NCBI GenBank assembly: GCA_965646445.1
Contig: CBFFZW010000035.1
Coordinates: forward strand, 1 to 42,516
Reading direction: 5' to 3'
DNA from: UBA11524 sp965646445
Lineage (GTDB): Bacteria; Bacillota; Clostridia; Christensenellales; Aristaeellaceae
Length of the DNA: 42,516 nt
The position numbers were made by a program, and so were the translations under genes. Below, piece after piece: positions 8,488-16,974 of the stretch. Under the pieces are notes generated by a model that saw only the letters and a list, made by a program, of their open reading frames with translations, had not been told where the DNA came from and made no database searches. Each line of letters opens with the position of its first letter. Positions within the stretch are counted from its first letter, which is position 1.

Positions 8488-9684
8488 ATGGTCACCCTTG
8501 ACAAAATCTATCATGCGGCCTTTGTCCTCAAGCCCGTCGCCCGCAAAACCGACATGATCCACGCCCCCAAGCTGTCCGACGGCTTCAACATGTACCTCAA
8601 AACCGAGAACCTCCAGTTGACCGGCTCCTTCAAGCTGCGCGGCGCGTACTACAAGATCAGCCAGCTGAACGAGGAACAGCGGGCCGCCGGGATCATCGCC
8701 TGCTCGGCAGGCAACCATGCCCAGGGCGTGGCGCTGGCTGCCAGCCGCATGGGCATCAAGGCCATCGTCTGCATGCCGGACGGCGCGCCCATCAGCAAGG
8801 TGGAAGCCACCAAGGCCCTGGGCGCCGAGGTCTGCCTGGTCAAGGGCGCTTATGATGACGCTTATGCCCACGCCATCCGCCTTCAGCAGGAATCCGGCGC
8901 GACCTTCATCCACCCCTTTGATGACGACGAGGTGATTGCCGGCCAGGGTACCATCGGCCTGGAAATCCTCGACCAGCTGGCGGATGTGGACGCCGTCATC
9001 TGTCCCGTGGGCGGCGGCGGCCTGATTTCCGGCGTGGCCTACGCCATCAAGACCCTGAACCCCGGCGTCAAGGTCTACGGCGTCCAGGCGGAAAACGCCC
9101 CCAGCATGGCCCAGTCCATGCGCGACGGCCAGGCCATCACCCTGAACACCGTGGCCACCTTTGCCGACGGCATTGCCGTCAAGCACCCCGGCGACACCAC
9201 CTTCGCCATGGTACGCGACTATGTTGACGACGTGGTGACCGTCAGCGAGGACGAGATTGCCGCGGCCATCCTGGCGCTGATGGAGAAACAAAAGCTGGTC
9301 GCTGAGGGCGCGGGCGCGGTGTCCGTGGCGGCAGCGATGTTCGGGAAGCTGCCCATCCAGGGCAAGAACGTGTGCTGCCTGGTGTCAGGCGGGAACATTG
9401 ATGTGAATATCCTTTCCCGGGTCATTACCAGAGGACTGGTGACGGCGGGAAGAAATGCGATGCTGCAGATTGCGCTGGAGGATAAGCCGGGGCAGCTGCT
9501 GGGCGTCAGCCAGATCATCAGCGATTGCGGCGGAAATGTGGTGTCGGTGCAGTATGAAAGAAGCGATGCCAATATGCCGGTGGCCAGCTGCTTCCTGAAG
9601 ATCGGTATGGAGACGAGGGACTTTGAGCAGATCGCCCTCATCAGGGAAAAGCTCACGGAAAACGGCTTCAATATCGTCAATTAA
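8488..9684 (+). CDS. ilvA: Threonine ammonia-lyase (threonine deaminase)
   Basis: PLP enzyme that makes 2-ketobutyrate from threonine, the entry to isoleucine synthesis, fitting the ilvD/leu cluster upstream. The 398-aa medium form has the PLP lysine in TGSFKLRG (Lys49), the phosphate and glycine loops SAGNHAQG and PVGGGGLISG, and a single C-terminal ACT-like domain from about residue 320 that would mediate allosteric control. AAAGGAG sits about 9 nt before the ATG. A catabolic (TdcB-like) role cannot be excluded from sequence alone, because medium-form enzymes occur in both roles; the neighbourhood argues for biosynthesis. Confidence 0.93.
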   Translation: MVTLDKIYHAAFVLKPVARKTDMIHAPKLSDGFNMYLKTENLQLTGSFKLRGAYYKISQLNEEQRAAGIIACSAGNHAQGVALAASRMGIKAIVCMPDGAPISKVEATKALGAEVCLVKGAYDDAYAHAIRLQQESGATFIHPFDDDEVIAGQGTIGLEILDQLADVDAVICPVGGGGLISGVAYAIKTLNPGVKVYGVQAENAPSMAQSMRDGQAITLNTVATFADGIAVKHPGDTTFAMVRDYVDDVVTVSEDEIAAAILALMEKQKLVAEGAGAVSVAAAMFGKLPIQGKNVCCLVSGGNIDVNILSRVITRGLVTAGRNAMLQIALEDKPGQLLGVSQIISDCGGNVVSVQYERSDANMPVASCFLKIGMETRDFEQIALIREKLTENGFNIVN

Positions 9685-9708
9685 AATAAGGGAACGTTCG
9701 TAACAAAC

Positions 9709-9862
9709 CGCGCCAGCGGAAAAGGGAGTCTGAGGGCCGATGGTCCTCAGGCAGGGGTCTGGGGGCAGGGCCCCCGGCGTCCCCCTCGTCCCTTTTCGCG
9801 CCAGCGAAAACCCCGTAGTCAGGCAGCGCAGCGTCCCTGACGGTCGGTTCCGTAATCCATAA
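9709..9862. repeat. Hairpin-rich repeat, inverted copy (copy 1 of 3)
   Basis: Starts CGCGCCAGCGGAAAAGGGAG and ends CAGCGTCCCTGACGGTCGG. It is the reverse complement of the two direct copies at 10003 and 10158. Internal palindromes include CTGAGGGCC-GAT-GGTCCTCAG and GGGGGC-AGG-GCCCCC. No coding sequence is visible in 9685-10307. Confidence 0.8.
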
Positions 9863-9933
9863 AGGAATCCGAACTTCCACGTTGGATTTCGCACCGTGGC
9901 AGGAATCGGACGCTGCACTTTATCACACACAAT

Positions 9934-9972
9934 AAAAACGCAGGAGCGGCACATTCGCCATCCTGCGTTTTT
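9934..9972. terminator. Bidirectional intrinsic terminator
   Basis: A 12-bp stem (AAAAACGCAGGA and TCCTGCGTTTTT) with a 15-nt loop. The A-run on one side and T-run on the other let it work in both directions, between ilvA (plus) and the convergent DUF4180/ABC operon (minus). Confidence 0.85.
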
Positions 9973-10002
9973 ATATATTCAGTTCCTTTTGAGTTGACTT
10001 AG

Positions 10003-10137
10003 ACGACCGTCAGGGACGCTGCGCTGCCTGACTACTGAGATTTTCGCTTCGCGAAAAGGGACGTTGGGGGCCTTGCCCCCAAACCCCTGCCTGAGGGCCG
10101 TCGGCCCTCAGACTCCCTTTTCCGCTGGCGCGATCAT
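10003..10137. repeat. Hairpin-rich repeat, direct copy (copy 2 of 3)
   Basis: Begins ACCGTCAGGGACGCTGCGCT and ends CGCTGGCGCGATC. Internal palindromes are TTTTCGC-TTC-GCGAAAA, TTGGGGGC-CTT-GCCCCCAA and CTGAGGGCC-GTC-GGCCCTCAG. Same order and near-identical sequence as the copy at 10158. Confidence 0.85.
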
Positions 10138-10157
10138 TTTTTGTTTCGGGAACCCAC

Positions 10158-10286
10158 CGTCAGGGGCGCTTCGCTGCCTGACTACTGCTTTTTCGCTTCG
10201 CGTTAAGGGACGTTGGGGGCCTTGCCCCCAAACCCCTGCCTGAGGGCCATCGGCCCGCAGACTCCCTTTTCCGCTGGCGCGATCCA
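10158..10286. repeat. Hairpin-rich repeat, direct copy (copy 3 of 3)
   Basis: Second direct copy, about 90% identical by eye to copy 2, ending in CGCTGGCGCGATCC just downstream of the DUF4180 gene stop. Stem-breaking differences (for example GGCCCGCAG in place of GGCCCTCAG) suggest this copy is decaying. Confidence 0.85.
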
Positions 10287-10307
10287 TTGCAGGCTCGGGG
10301 GATTGCG

Positions 10308-10673
10308 TTACCGTGTCAGGCGCTCTATGGCTTCCTCCCGGGTTGCCACAAAGAACACGTCCTTCCCCTTATTGCTCTCATAGATAAAATCATGCAACGG
10401 CTTACTGGTATAACACGAATAATCGCCATAAATCGCAATGCGTCCGCCATAATTGACGTACTTCTGCAAAATCTCGCCCGCAAGGCCCGTGCTGAGCACG
10501 AAAAACGCCTCCGCCACCAGCGCCTTGCTGATGACGATATTCTTCGTCCCATGGTCGTACTTGGCCTGCATCAGCACATCCAGCGCGGACTGCGCATCGC
10601 TCATCACGACCCCCTCGCCGTCAACCACGGCGCAGAGGATATGGTTTTTTTCAACGGTTGACATCTGTATCAT
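10308..10673 (-). CDS. DUF4180 domain protein
   Basis: A 121-aa soluble protein matching the DUF4180 family. The GLAGEILQKYVNYGG, IAIYGDYS.YTSK and DFIYESNKGKD blocks in its second half are characteristic. The reading frame is open further upstream inside the ABC gene, but AAAGGAAAA about 11 nt before the ATG at 10673 and the family N-terminus support this start. It lies 41 nt after the second ABC gene on the same strand and so is probably cotranscribed. The function of the family is unknown. Confidence 0.85.
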   Translation of the reverse strand: MIQMSTVEKNHILCAVVDGEGVVMSDAQSALDVLMQAKYDHGTKNIVISKALVAEAFFVLSTGLAGEILQKYVNYGGRIAIYGDYSCYTSKPLHDFIYESNKGKDVFFVATREEAIERLTR

Positions 10674-10714
10674 TGGATAAATTTTCCTTTCACGCTTCCC
10701 TTCCATGCTTTGGC

Positions 10715-12505
10715 CTACGCCAATTGCAGCTGGTAGAGCTTTTTGTAAATGCCGTCCATATCCAGCAGCTCCTGATGGGTGCCGCTCTCGCGGATGCGGC
10801 CATGGTGCATCACGATGATGCGATCCGCGTGCTGGATGGTGGACAGCCGGTGGGCCACCATGATGGTGGTGCGGCCCTTCATCAGCGTTTCCAGCGCCTC
10901 CTGGATCCACTGCTCGGTCTCGGTGTCGATGTTGGCGGTGGCCTCGTCCAGGATCAGGATGGCGGGATCATAGGCCAGGGTGCGGGCAAAGGAGAGCAGC
11001 TGCCGCTGACCCGCCGAGAACGTGGCGCCGCGCTCGGTCACGCGCTCGTCATAGCCGTGGGGCAGGCGCTCGATGAAGCGGCTGGCGTTGGTGTTCCGCG
11101 CCGCCTCACGGATGGCGGTGTTGGAGATGCTTTCGTCCCGCAGGCGGATGTTGCTCTTGACATCGCCGGTGAAGATGAACACATCCTGCTGCACCTGACC
11201 GATGGCCCGCCGGATCTGCTCCCGGGACAGCTGGCGGATGTTCACGCCGTCGATGCGGATGGCGCCCTTCTGGATGTCGTAGTACCGGCCAATGAGGTTC
11301 AGGATGGAGGACTTGCCCGCGCCCGTCGCGCCCACGAAGGCCACCCGCTGGCCGGGCTCGATGGTGAAGGACACGTCCTTGAGGATGAAGTGCTCGTTGT
11401 CGTAGGCGAACCACACATGGTCGAACTCAATCCGGCCCTTGATGGCGGGCAGCTTCACCGGCTCCTCGGGGTCGGAGATCATCGGCTCCTCGTCCAGCAG
11501 GGTGAAGATCTTCTCCGCCGAGGCAATGGCCGACTGCAGGGTGGAGAACTGCTCCGCCAGCTCCTGAATGGGGTCGAAGAGGTTGCTGATGTACTGCACA
11601 AAGACATACAGCGTGCCCAGGGAGATGCTGCCCCCCAGCACCTGCGCACTGCCGCCGCCCAATACCAGCGCCATGGCAATGATGGACACCAGATACAGGC
11701 TGGGGCGGAAGATGGCGTAGACCATCATTTCCTTGTAGCCGGCCTTGTACAGCTCCTCGCTCTTGTCGTTGAATTCAGCGTGCTTCTCCTTCTCCCGGGC
11801 GAAAATCTGAATCAGCTTCATGCCGGACAGGTGCTCGGACAGGAAGGTATTCAGCACCGTGCGCCAGGTGCGGCTGAGCTGGTAGGCCTTCCGGGACATC
11901 TTGCGGAAGTACACCGTCAGCACCAGGATCACCGGCACCAGGGCAAAGCTCAGCAGCGCCATGCGGACGTTCAGCGTCAGCATGACCACCGCCAGGCCCA
12001 GAATCATCATCACGTTGCGGAAAAAACGCACGATGATATCGGAGTACAGTTCGTTGATGGACTCCGTGTCATTGGTGACGCGGGTGACGATGCGGCCCAC
12101 GGGGGTGAGGTCGAAGAAGCGCATGCTGAGCTTCTGCACATGGGCCATCAGCTCCTCACGCATGGTGTAGACGATCTTCTGGCCCGTCTCCTGGATCATC
12201 AGGTATTGCTTGCGCCTGAAGACGAAGGTGGCCATCAGGATGGCCAGGTACAGACCTGCCGCCTTCAGCACGCCCAGGAAGCGCGCGTCCGCCATTTCCC
12301 CGGGGGCGAAATCGCCGGTGATGTACTCGTCGATGGCGTTGCCGATGAGGATGGGGCGGTACAGATCCATGCCGGTGATCACCAGCGCCAGCACCAGGCA
12401 GATGACCACGGTCTTCCAGTAGGGCTTGATGTAGGACATCATCCGCAGGAAGGCGTTGCCCCTGTATCGGACTTCATCCTTGCTTTCCTTCTGCTGGTCA
12501 ATCAT
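10715..12505 (-). CDS. ABC exporter half-transporter, subunit B (MdlB/BmrD-like)
   Basis: A 596-aa fused membrane-plus-ATPase half transporter. The N-terminal half holds six transmembrane helices; the C-terminal ATPase domain has Walker A GATGAGKSS, Walker B ILILDEATANID with the catalytic Glu, and the H-loop MVAHRLSTI. The ABC signature is degenerate: FSAGQ in place of LSGGQ. The start is the ATG at 12505, overlapping the stop of the upstream partner by 8 nt (ATGATTGA) with GGAGG before it. The tight coupling and complementary degeneracy with the partner indicate a heterodimeric multidrug-type exporter. Substrate unknown. Confidence 0.92.
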   Translation of the reverse strand: MIDQQKESKDEVRYRGNAFLRMMSYIKPYWKTVVICLVLALVITGMDLYRPILIGNAIDEYITGDFAPGEMADARFLGVLKAAGLYLAILMATFVFRRKQYLMIQETGQKIVYTMREELMAHVQKLSMRFFDLTPVGRIVTRVTNDTESINELYSDIIVRFFRNVMMILGLAVVMLTLNVRMALLSFALVPVILVLTVYFRKMSRKAYQLSRTWRTVLNTFLSEHLSGMKLIQIFAREKEKHAEFNDKSEELYKAGYKEMMVYAIFRPSLYLVSIIAMALVLGGGSAQVLGGSISLGTLYVFVQYISNLFDPIQELAEQFSTLQSAIASAEKIFTLLDEEPMISDPEEPVKLPAIKGRIEFDHVWFAYDNEHFILKDVSFTIEPGQRVAFVGATGAGKSSILNLIGRYYDIQKGAIRIDGVNIRQLSREQIRRAIGQVQQDVFIFTGDVKSNIRLRDESISNTAIREAARNTNASRFIERLPHGYDERVTERGATFSAGQRQLLSFARTLAYDPAILILDEATANIDTETEQWIQEALETLMKGRTTIMVAHRLSTIQHADRIIVMHHGRIRESGTHQELLDMDGIYKKLYQLQLA

Positions 12506-14270
12506 CCTGGGCGCCTCCTTCCTCGTGCAGCTGCTTCTCCAGCTGCTGCTTCTCGTACAGCTTGGCGTAGATGCCGCCCTTCGCCAGCAGGGACTCATGG
12601 TTGCCGTACTCCGCCACTTCGCCGTCCTCCAAGACCATGATGTGGTCGGCATCCTGGATGGTGGAGATGCGGTGGGCGATGATGAGGGTGGTCTTGCCTG
12701 CGCGGTTCGCCTTCAGGTTGTGGAGAATCTGCCGCTCGGTGTCGGTGTCCACGGCGGAAAGGGCATCATCCAGGATGAGGACGGGCGCGTCCTTCATCAG
12801 CGCCCGGGCGATGGCGCTGCGCTGCTTCTGCCCGCCGGAAAGGGTCACGCCGCGCTCGCCCACCATGGTGGCGTAACCATCAGGGAAGTCCATGATGTTG
12901 TCGTGGATGCAGGCGGCCCGCGCCGCGTCCTCCACCGCGCTGTGCTGCCAGTCATCCACACCGAAGGCGATGTTGTTCTCCAGCGTGTCGGAGAACAGGA
13001 AGCTCTCCTGGGGCACATAGGCGATGCCGTGGCGCAGCGTCTTCAGGGGAATCTCCCGGATGGCGTGGCCGTCCAGCAGGATGCTGCCGTCCTCCGCGTC
13101 GTACAGGCGCATGAGCAGCGTGGGGATGGTGGTCTTGCCGCTGCCCGTCCGGCCCAGGATGGCCAGGGTCTCCCCGGCCTTCACCTTCACGGAAACGTGC
13201 TTCAATACCTGCGTATCAGGCTGATCCGGATAGGCGAAGGTCAGATCCCGCAATTCGACTTCACCCTTGAGGGCGGTGATGTCCTGCACCTCCTGGCTGT
13301 CATCCACGATGTCGGGCTTCTCGTCAAAGATGGCCAGGATGCGCCCCGTGGACGCCAGGCCCTGGGACACCGAGGTGATGCACTCGCTGACGGCCATCAT
13401 GGGCCACACCAGCATGCCGATGTAGCTGTTGAAGGCGATGAACTGGCCCAGGGTGATCTCCCCGTGGATGGCCAGGTAGCCGCCGTAGAGCAGGGTCAGC
13501 AGGCTGCTGACGTCGATAATCATGTTCAGCAGAGGCATCACGAACGCACGCAGGCGCACCACCCGCAGGTTCTTGTCCTTGGCATTGCCGTTCACCTTGG
13601 CGAAGGCCCGCAGCTCCTGCCGCTCCTGGACGAAGGCCTTGATGACGCGGATGCCGCTGACGGTCTCCTGCACCTGATCCGTCAGGTCGGAGAAGGCCTC
13701 CTGCCTCTCCCGGAAGCGGCGGTGCATGGTCTTGCCGTAAAAATAGTCGCCGACGATAATCAAAAGCATCGGGATGACCGCCACCAGCGTGAGCTTCCAG
13801 CTGATGTACTGGATCATCTTGGCCAGCACCAGCACCAGCATCACCGAGGCGTCAAAGGCCGTGATGACCGTCATGCCCAGCAGCTGCCGCACGCTCATCA
13901 GGTCGTTGGTGAAGTGCGCCATCAGGTCGCCGGTCTTGTGCTCGTTGAAATAGCGCACCGATAATTTCGTCAGGTGGCCGAACAGATCATTGCGGATCTC
14001 CTTCTCGATGGAGCGGGCCGCGCCGAAGAGAAAAAAGCGCCAGCAGAACCGCCCCAGGGCAATGACCGCGCCGATGAGCACAATCCGCCACACCAGGGCC
14101 ATCACGCCGTCCATGCCCATCTGCCCGCCGGCCAGACCGTCCGTGATCTCCCCGGCGAACTGGGGCACATAAACATTCATGGCATCGACCACAAACAGGG
14201 CCAGAATGCCCAGCAGATATTGCAGCCAGTGCCTGCTGACATAACGGCCCGCAAACCGCATCTCCCTCAT
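12498..14270 (-). CDS. ABC exporter half-transporter, subunit A (MdlA/BmrC-like)
   Basis: A 590-aa half transporter with six N-terminal membrane helices and a C-terminal ATPase: Walker A GRTGSGKTT, signature LSGGQ, Walker B LILDDALSAVD. The usual catalytic Glu after Walker B is Asp here. Together with the FSAGQ signature of its partner this makes one degenerate and one canonical ATP site, the known arrangement in heterodimeric exporters such as BmrCD and LmrCD. The start is MREMRFAGRY at 14270 with a perfect GAAGGAGG; an in-frame extension to 14438 crosses the promoter and is rejected. First gene of the operon. Confidence 0.92.
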   Translation of the reverse strand: MREMRFAGRYVSRHWLQYLLGILALFVVDAMNVYVPQFAGEITDGLAGGQMGMDGVMALVWRIVLIGAVIALGRFCWRFFLFGAARSIEKEIRNDLFGHLTKLSVRYFNEHKTGDLMAHFTNDLMSVRQLLGMTVITAFDASVMLVLVLAKMIQYISWKLTLVAVIPMLLIIVGDYFYGKTMHRRFRERQEAFSDLTDQVQETVSGIRVIKAFVQERQELRAFAKVNGNAKDKNLRVVRLRAFVMPLLNMIIDVSSLLTLLYGGYLAIHGEITLGQFIAFNSYIGMLVWPMMAVSECITSVSQGLASTGRILAIFDEKPDIVDDSQEVQDITALKGEVELRDLTFAYPDQPDTQVLKHVSVKVKAGETLAILGRTGSGKTTIPTLLMRLYDAEDGSILLDGHAIREIPLKTLRHGIAYVPQESFLFSDTLENNIAFGVDDWQHSAVEDAARAACIHDNIMDFPDGYATMVGERGVTLSGGQKQRSAIARALMKDAPVLILDDALSAVDTDTERQILHNLKANRAGKTTLIIAHRISTIQDADHIMVLEDGEVAEYGNHESLLAKGGIYAKLYEKQQLEKQLHEEGGAQDD

Positions 14271-14306
14271 GATTTCCTCCTTCGCGTCGCCATGGACATA
14301 TCTAAT

Positions 14307-14336
14307 ATCATAGCACAAACTCAGGTAGATTTTCAA
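14307..14336 (-). promoter_or_regulatory. Promoter of the ABC exporter operon
   Basis: On the minus strand: TTGAAA (14336-14331), 18-nt spacer, TATGAT (14312-14307), ending about 37 nt before the start at 14270. It diverges from the sensor kinase promoter. Confidence 0.7.
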
Positions 14337-14372
14337 TATAAACCTTATTTTATTAGGCAAATTCTCATCGCC

Positions 14373-14401
14373 TTGCGCCCCTGCCGGCAGCATGTTATAA
14401 T
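14373..14401 (+). promoter_or_regulatory. Promoter of the first sensor kinase gene
   Basis: TTGCGC (14373-14378), 17-nt spacer, TATAAT (14396-14401), 70 nt before the ATG at 14472. The divergent arrangement with the exporter promoter leaves only 36 nt between the two -35 boxes, so coordinated control is possible. Confidence 0.7.
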
Positions 14402-14471
14402 TGCATATAGATTCAGCAGAGCTGCGGCAGGCAGGCATACCATGGCAGATGTACGCAGGAGGAGAGGGCTT

Positions 14472-16178
14472 ATGAAACTATCCCTGAAAGGCATCCTGGC
14501 CTTGTTCGTGTGCCTGAGCGTCGCGGCGCAGCTTGTGGGCATCTGGGGCCTGTTTCTCGCCAACCACACGGTGGAAATCAACACAGCCTACAAATATGAG
14601 GAAGAATCCACCCTGCGGGCCTGCGAGGCCATGGACGCCTACCTTCGGCACAAGGCCGATGTCGCGGTGGAGCTTTCCTACAACGAGCAGGTGAAGGAAT
14701 ACGCGCTGGCCACCCACGCCAGCCGTTACCGGCTGTATCCGCTGCTCAGCCAGCTGATGAAGGGGCTCCTTCTGGATGACATGGTCATCGGCGCGCGGCT
14801 GGACTTCCGGGATGAAACAGGCCTGAACGTGGGAAGCATCCCGGACGTTCAGCACATTGAGGAGTCGTTTCACCAGGCGGTGTATGAGGAAGCGGCGGTC
14901 AAGGAGGGCAAAACCGGCGAGCCCCTGCATTACCTGCAATGGCGCACGCCGCTGTACAGTCTGGCCTACGAGGAAAGCTACGGCGGCGCGCTGTTTGTGA
15001 GCTACAACCTTGAAAAGCTGATGGACGCCTACTTCGGCGAAGGCTGCTATCTGGTGCTGGACGGCGAGGGCCGCACGCTCCTCAACCCCGACCAATGGCC
15101 GGAGCAAACGCTCACAGACGCGTATCTGACCGAAAAGCGGCTGCGCCAAGCGGGGCAGGAATACTGGATAACCACCGCCCGCAGCGACGTGCTGGGTTGG
15201 GAAATCCTCAAGCTGACCAACCAATCCCGCCTGCAAAGCACCAACCCCTGGTATCGCTACTGGGCGGTTTTTCTCAGCGTCGTGATGGTGCTGTGCGGTA
15301 TCCTGGTGGCCATTGCGCTGTACCGCAAGCTCCTGGCGCCGGTGGAGGACATCATCCGGCAGATCAAGGCCATCGGTCGGGAGGATCAGGCGCTGGTGGT
15401 GCATGAAAGCCGGTACAGGGAGTTCGCCTTCCTGACCCAGAACATCAACCACATGCTTGTCCGCCTCCAGAACCATGCCGCCCTGGAGCTGGACATGCGC
15501 CAGGCCCTCTACGACACCAACCTGAAATACGTCAACGAGCAGCTGCTCCATCTTCAATCGCAGATCAACCCCCACTTCCTCTACAACAACCTGGAATGCA
15601 TCCGGGGCATGGCCCGGGCGGGCGCGGAAAAGTCCATCTGCGAGATGTGCACCGCCATGGCCCGCATCTACCGCTACGGCACGCGCCGGGAAACGCTGAT
15701 GGTGCCCCTGCGCGAGGAGATCAGCTGCCTGCGGGAATATGAAAAGATCATCCGCCTGCGGTATGGGGAGGCTTATCGGTTTGTCTACCAGGTGGCGCCC
15801 GCGTGCGATGACGCCATCCTCCCCCGGATGACGCTGCAGCCCCTGTGCGAAAACGCCATCCTCCACGGCTTGGTCAACAAGGAACAGGCCGAACCCCGCA
15901 TCTGGATCACCGCCCGGATGGCAGGCGACAGCCTTATCCTCCTGATCGAGGACAACGGCGTGGGCATGGATGAAAACAAGCTGCAGGCCCTGAACCGCGA
16001 GCTGTCGGCGGGGGCCACTGACGACGAGCGGGTGCTCTGCACGGATCGCATCGGCGTGTTCAATATCCACAAGCGGCTGCGGCTGGTCAACGGCCAGGGC
16101 TGCAGCCTGCGCATGGAAAACCGTGAGGAGGGCGGTCTGCGGGTCATTGTCACCGTGTCACCCCTCACAAGGTGTTGA
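14472..16178 (+). CDS. YesM-type sensor histidine kinase (orphan)
   Basis: A 568-aa membrane sensor. TM1 is about residues 8-30, an extracellular sensing region runs about 31-260, TM2 is about 263-284, followed by a short HAMP-like segment. The His_kinase domain has LQSQINPHFLYNN with the phosphoacceptor His368. The HATPase region has LCENAILHGLVN and EDNGVGMD. Start: ATG at 14472 with AGGAGGAG 8 nt upstream; the longer frame overlaps the divergent ABC gene. Members usually pair with a YesN-type AraC regulator and sugar ABC genes. Here no regulator follows, only a truncated permease relic at 16278, so the system appears to have lost its partners. Confidence 0.92.
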   Translation: MKLSLKGILALFVCLSVAAQLVGIWGLFLANHTVEINTAYKYEEESTLRACEAMDAYLRHKADVAVELSYNEQVKEYALATHASRYRLYPLLSQLMKGLLLDDMVIGARLDFRDETGLNVGSIPDVQHIEESFHQAVYEEAAVKEGKTGEPLHYLQWRTPLYSLAYEESYGGALFVSYNLEKLMDAYFGEGCYLVLDGEGRTLLNPDQWPEQTLTDAYLTEKRLRQAGQEYWITTARSDVLGWEILKLTNQSRLQSTNPWYRYWAVFLSVVMVLCGILVAIALYRKLLAPVEDIIRQIKAIGREDQALVVHESRYREFAFLTQNINHMLVRLQNHAALELDMRQALYDTNLKYVNEQLLHLQSQINPHFLYNNLECIRGMARAGAEKSICEMCTAMARIYRYGTRRETLMVPLREEISCLREYEKIIRLRYGEAYRFVYQVAPACDDAILPRMTLQPLCENAILHGLVNKEQAEPRIWITARMAGDSLILLIEDNGVGMDENKLQALNRELSAGATDDERVLCTDRIGVFNIHKRLRLVNGQGCSLRMENREEGGLRVIVTVSPLTRC

Positions 16179-16277
16179 AAAACCGAAGATAATGCAACTT
16201 TTGGATGAATTTAGCCCTGTTTGAGCATTCCAAAAAACATTATGATAAAGCCATAGAACAACGATTGGGGTGATTCT

Positions 16278-16424
16278 ATGGTCGTTCAAAGGCAGCGGTT
16301 GGGACGCTCAGCGGGCCTGTGGCGGCGGATGCTTGAGGCAAGGTACATTTACCTGATGCTCATCCCCGCCATCGTATGGTTCGGCATATTCGTGTATTGT
16401 GATACTAACCTGCGTGTTTTTTGA
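16278..16424 (+). pseudogene. Truncated LplB/UgpA-type sugar ABC permease
   Basis: A 48-codon frame beginning MVVQRQRLGR. Residues 22-40 (RYIYLMLIPAIVWFGIFVY) match the first membrane helix of LplB-type permeases, which are normally about 300 aa. The similarity stops at about 16398 and the frame ends in unrelated sequence at TGA (16422-16424). A possible promoter lies upstream (TTGAGC 16221-16226, 17 nt, GATAAA 16244-16249), and GGGGTG sits before the ATG. The relic suggests a deletion that removed the rest of a sugar-uptake operon behind the YesM sensor. Confidence 0.75.
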
Positions 16425-16465
16425 TGGTTTCTGACTGGTTGGCAGTTCAAAGAACCATTGAAAAC
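16416..16465. repeat. Imperfect inverted repeat at the permease break
   Basis: GTTTTTTGATGGTTTCT (16416-16432) and AGAACCATTGAAAAC (16451-16465) form an imperfect inverted repeat with an 18-nt loop, a few bases after the permease similarity ends. It is AT-rich compared with its surroundings. It could be a terminator-like hairpin or a decayed mobile-element end. Confidence 0.45.
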
Positions 16466-16481
16466 ACAAGGATTGTTGAGG

Positions 16482-16510
16482 TTGTGCGTTGAATAAAATC
16501 ATGGTATAAT
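16482..16510 (+). promoter_or_regulatory. Promoter of the nucleotidyltransferase-like/HTH pair
   Basis: TTGTGC (16482-16487), 17-nt spacer, TATAAT (16505-16510), 32 nt before the ATG at 16543. Confidence 0.65.
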
Positions 16511-16542
16511 GAAACATCCTGTATGGAAACGAGGTGGCCGGT

Positions 16543-16974
16543 ATGGCCCTGAAGGAAAAAGCGCTGCGCCGTCTGGCGGAGCGGCTGAACGCGGCGGGCA
16601 TCGTCTGGGCCGCGGGCGGCGAGTGGCTGATGTGTCAGCGCGGCATTTGGGAGAGCTATCATCAGTTCGACATCATGGTGGCGGAGGCGGATGCGGCCCG
16701 GGCAGATCAGATTCTGTCGAAGCTGGGCATGCGGACGCCGCACCCGGACAGCGCGGACGTTTTCCGCTGCGATTATCACTTCGACGGCGCGGACATCGCC
16801 CTGGCGGCGGGTCTGTCGACAGAGGACGTGGCGGGCAGCGCCGCGGTTCTGGGCGCGGAGGTGCCCCTGATGGCCCTGGCGCCCTGGGAGCGCATCTTCC
16901 GCACGCGGGGCGCCGTCCGCCAGGCGGAAGCCATCGCGGCTTATTTGAAGACAGCATCGGAGGGACAAGCATGA
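16543..16974 (+). CDS. Putative nucleotidyltransferase-fold protein
   Basis: A 143-aa protein that is not confidently assigned. The AAGGEWLM and YHQFDIMV segments followed by FDGADIAL resemble the G-G...D-h-[DE] and third-acid pattern of small nucleotidyltransferases, but the first catalytic acid of the usual DxD pair appears to be missing (HQFD). An in-frame GTG at 16534 is an alternative start; ATG 16543 has GAGGTGG 6-7 nt upstream. It overlaps the next gene by ATGA, so the two proteins are probably made together. A toxin-antitoxin or small-molecule regulatory role is possible but unsupported. Confidence 0.6.
   Translation: MALKEKALRRLAERLNAAGIVWAAGGEWLMCQRGIWESYHQFDIMVAEADAARADQILSKLGMRTPHPDSADVFRCDYHFDGADIALAAGLSTEDVAGSAAVLGAEVPLMALAPWERIFRTRGAVRQAEAIAAYLKTASEGQA

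Noticed and set aside
10658..13964. Very long plus-strand ORFs antisense to the ABC exporter genes
   Set aside because: High GC content opens the antisense frame. They lack ribosome sites and protein-like composition, while the minus-strand genes have full ABC motifs.
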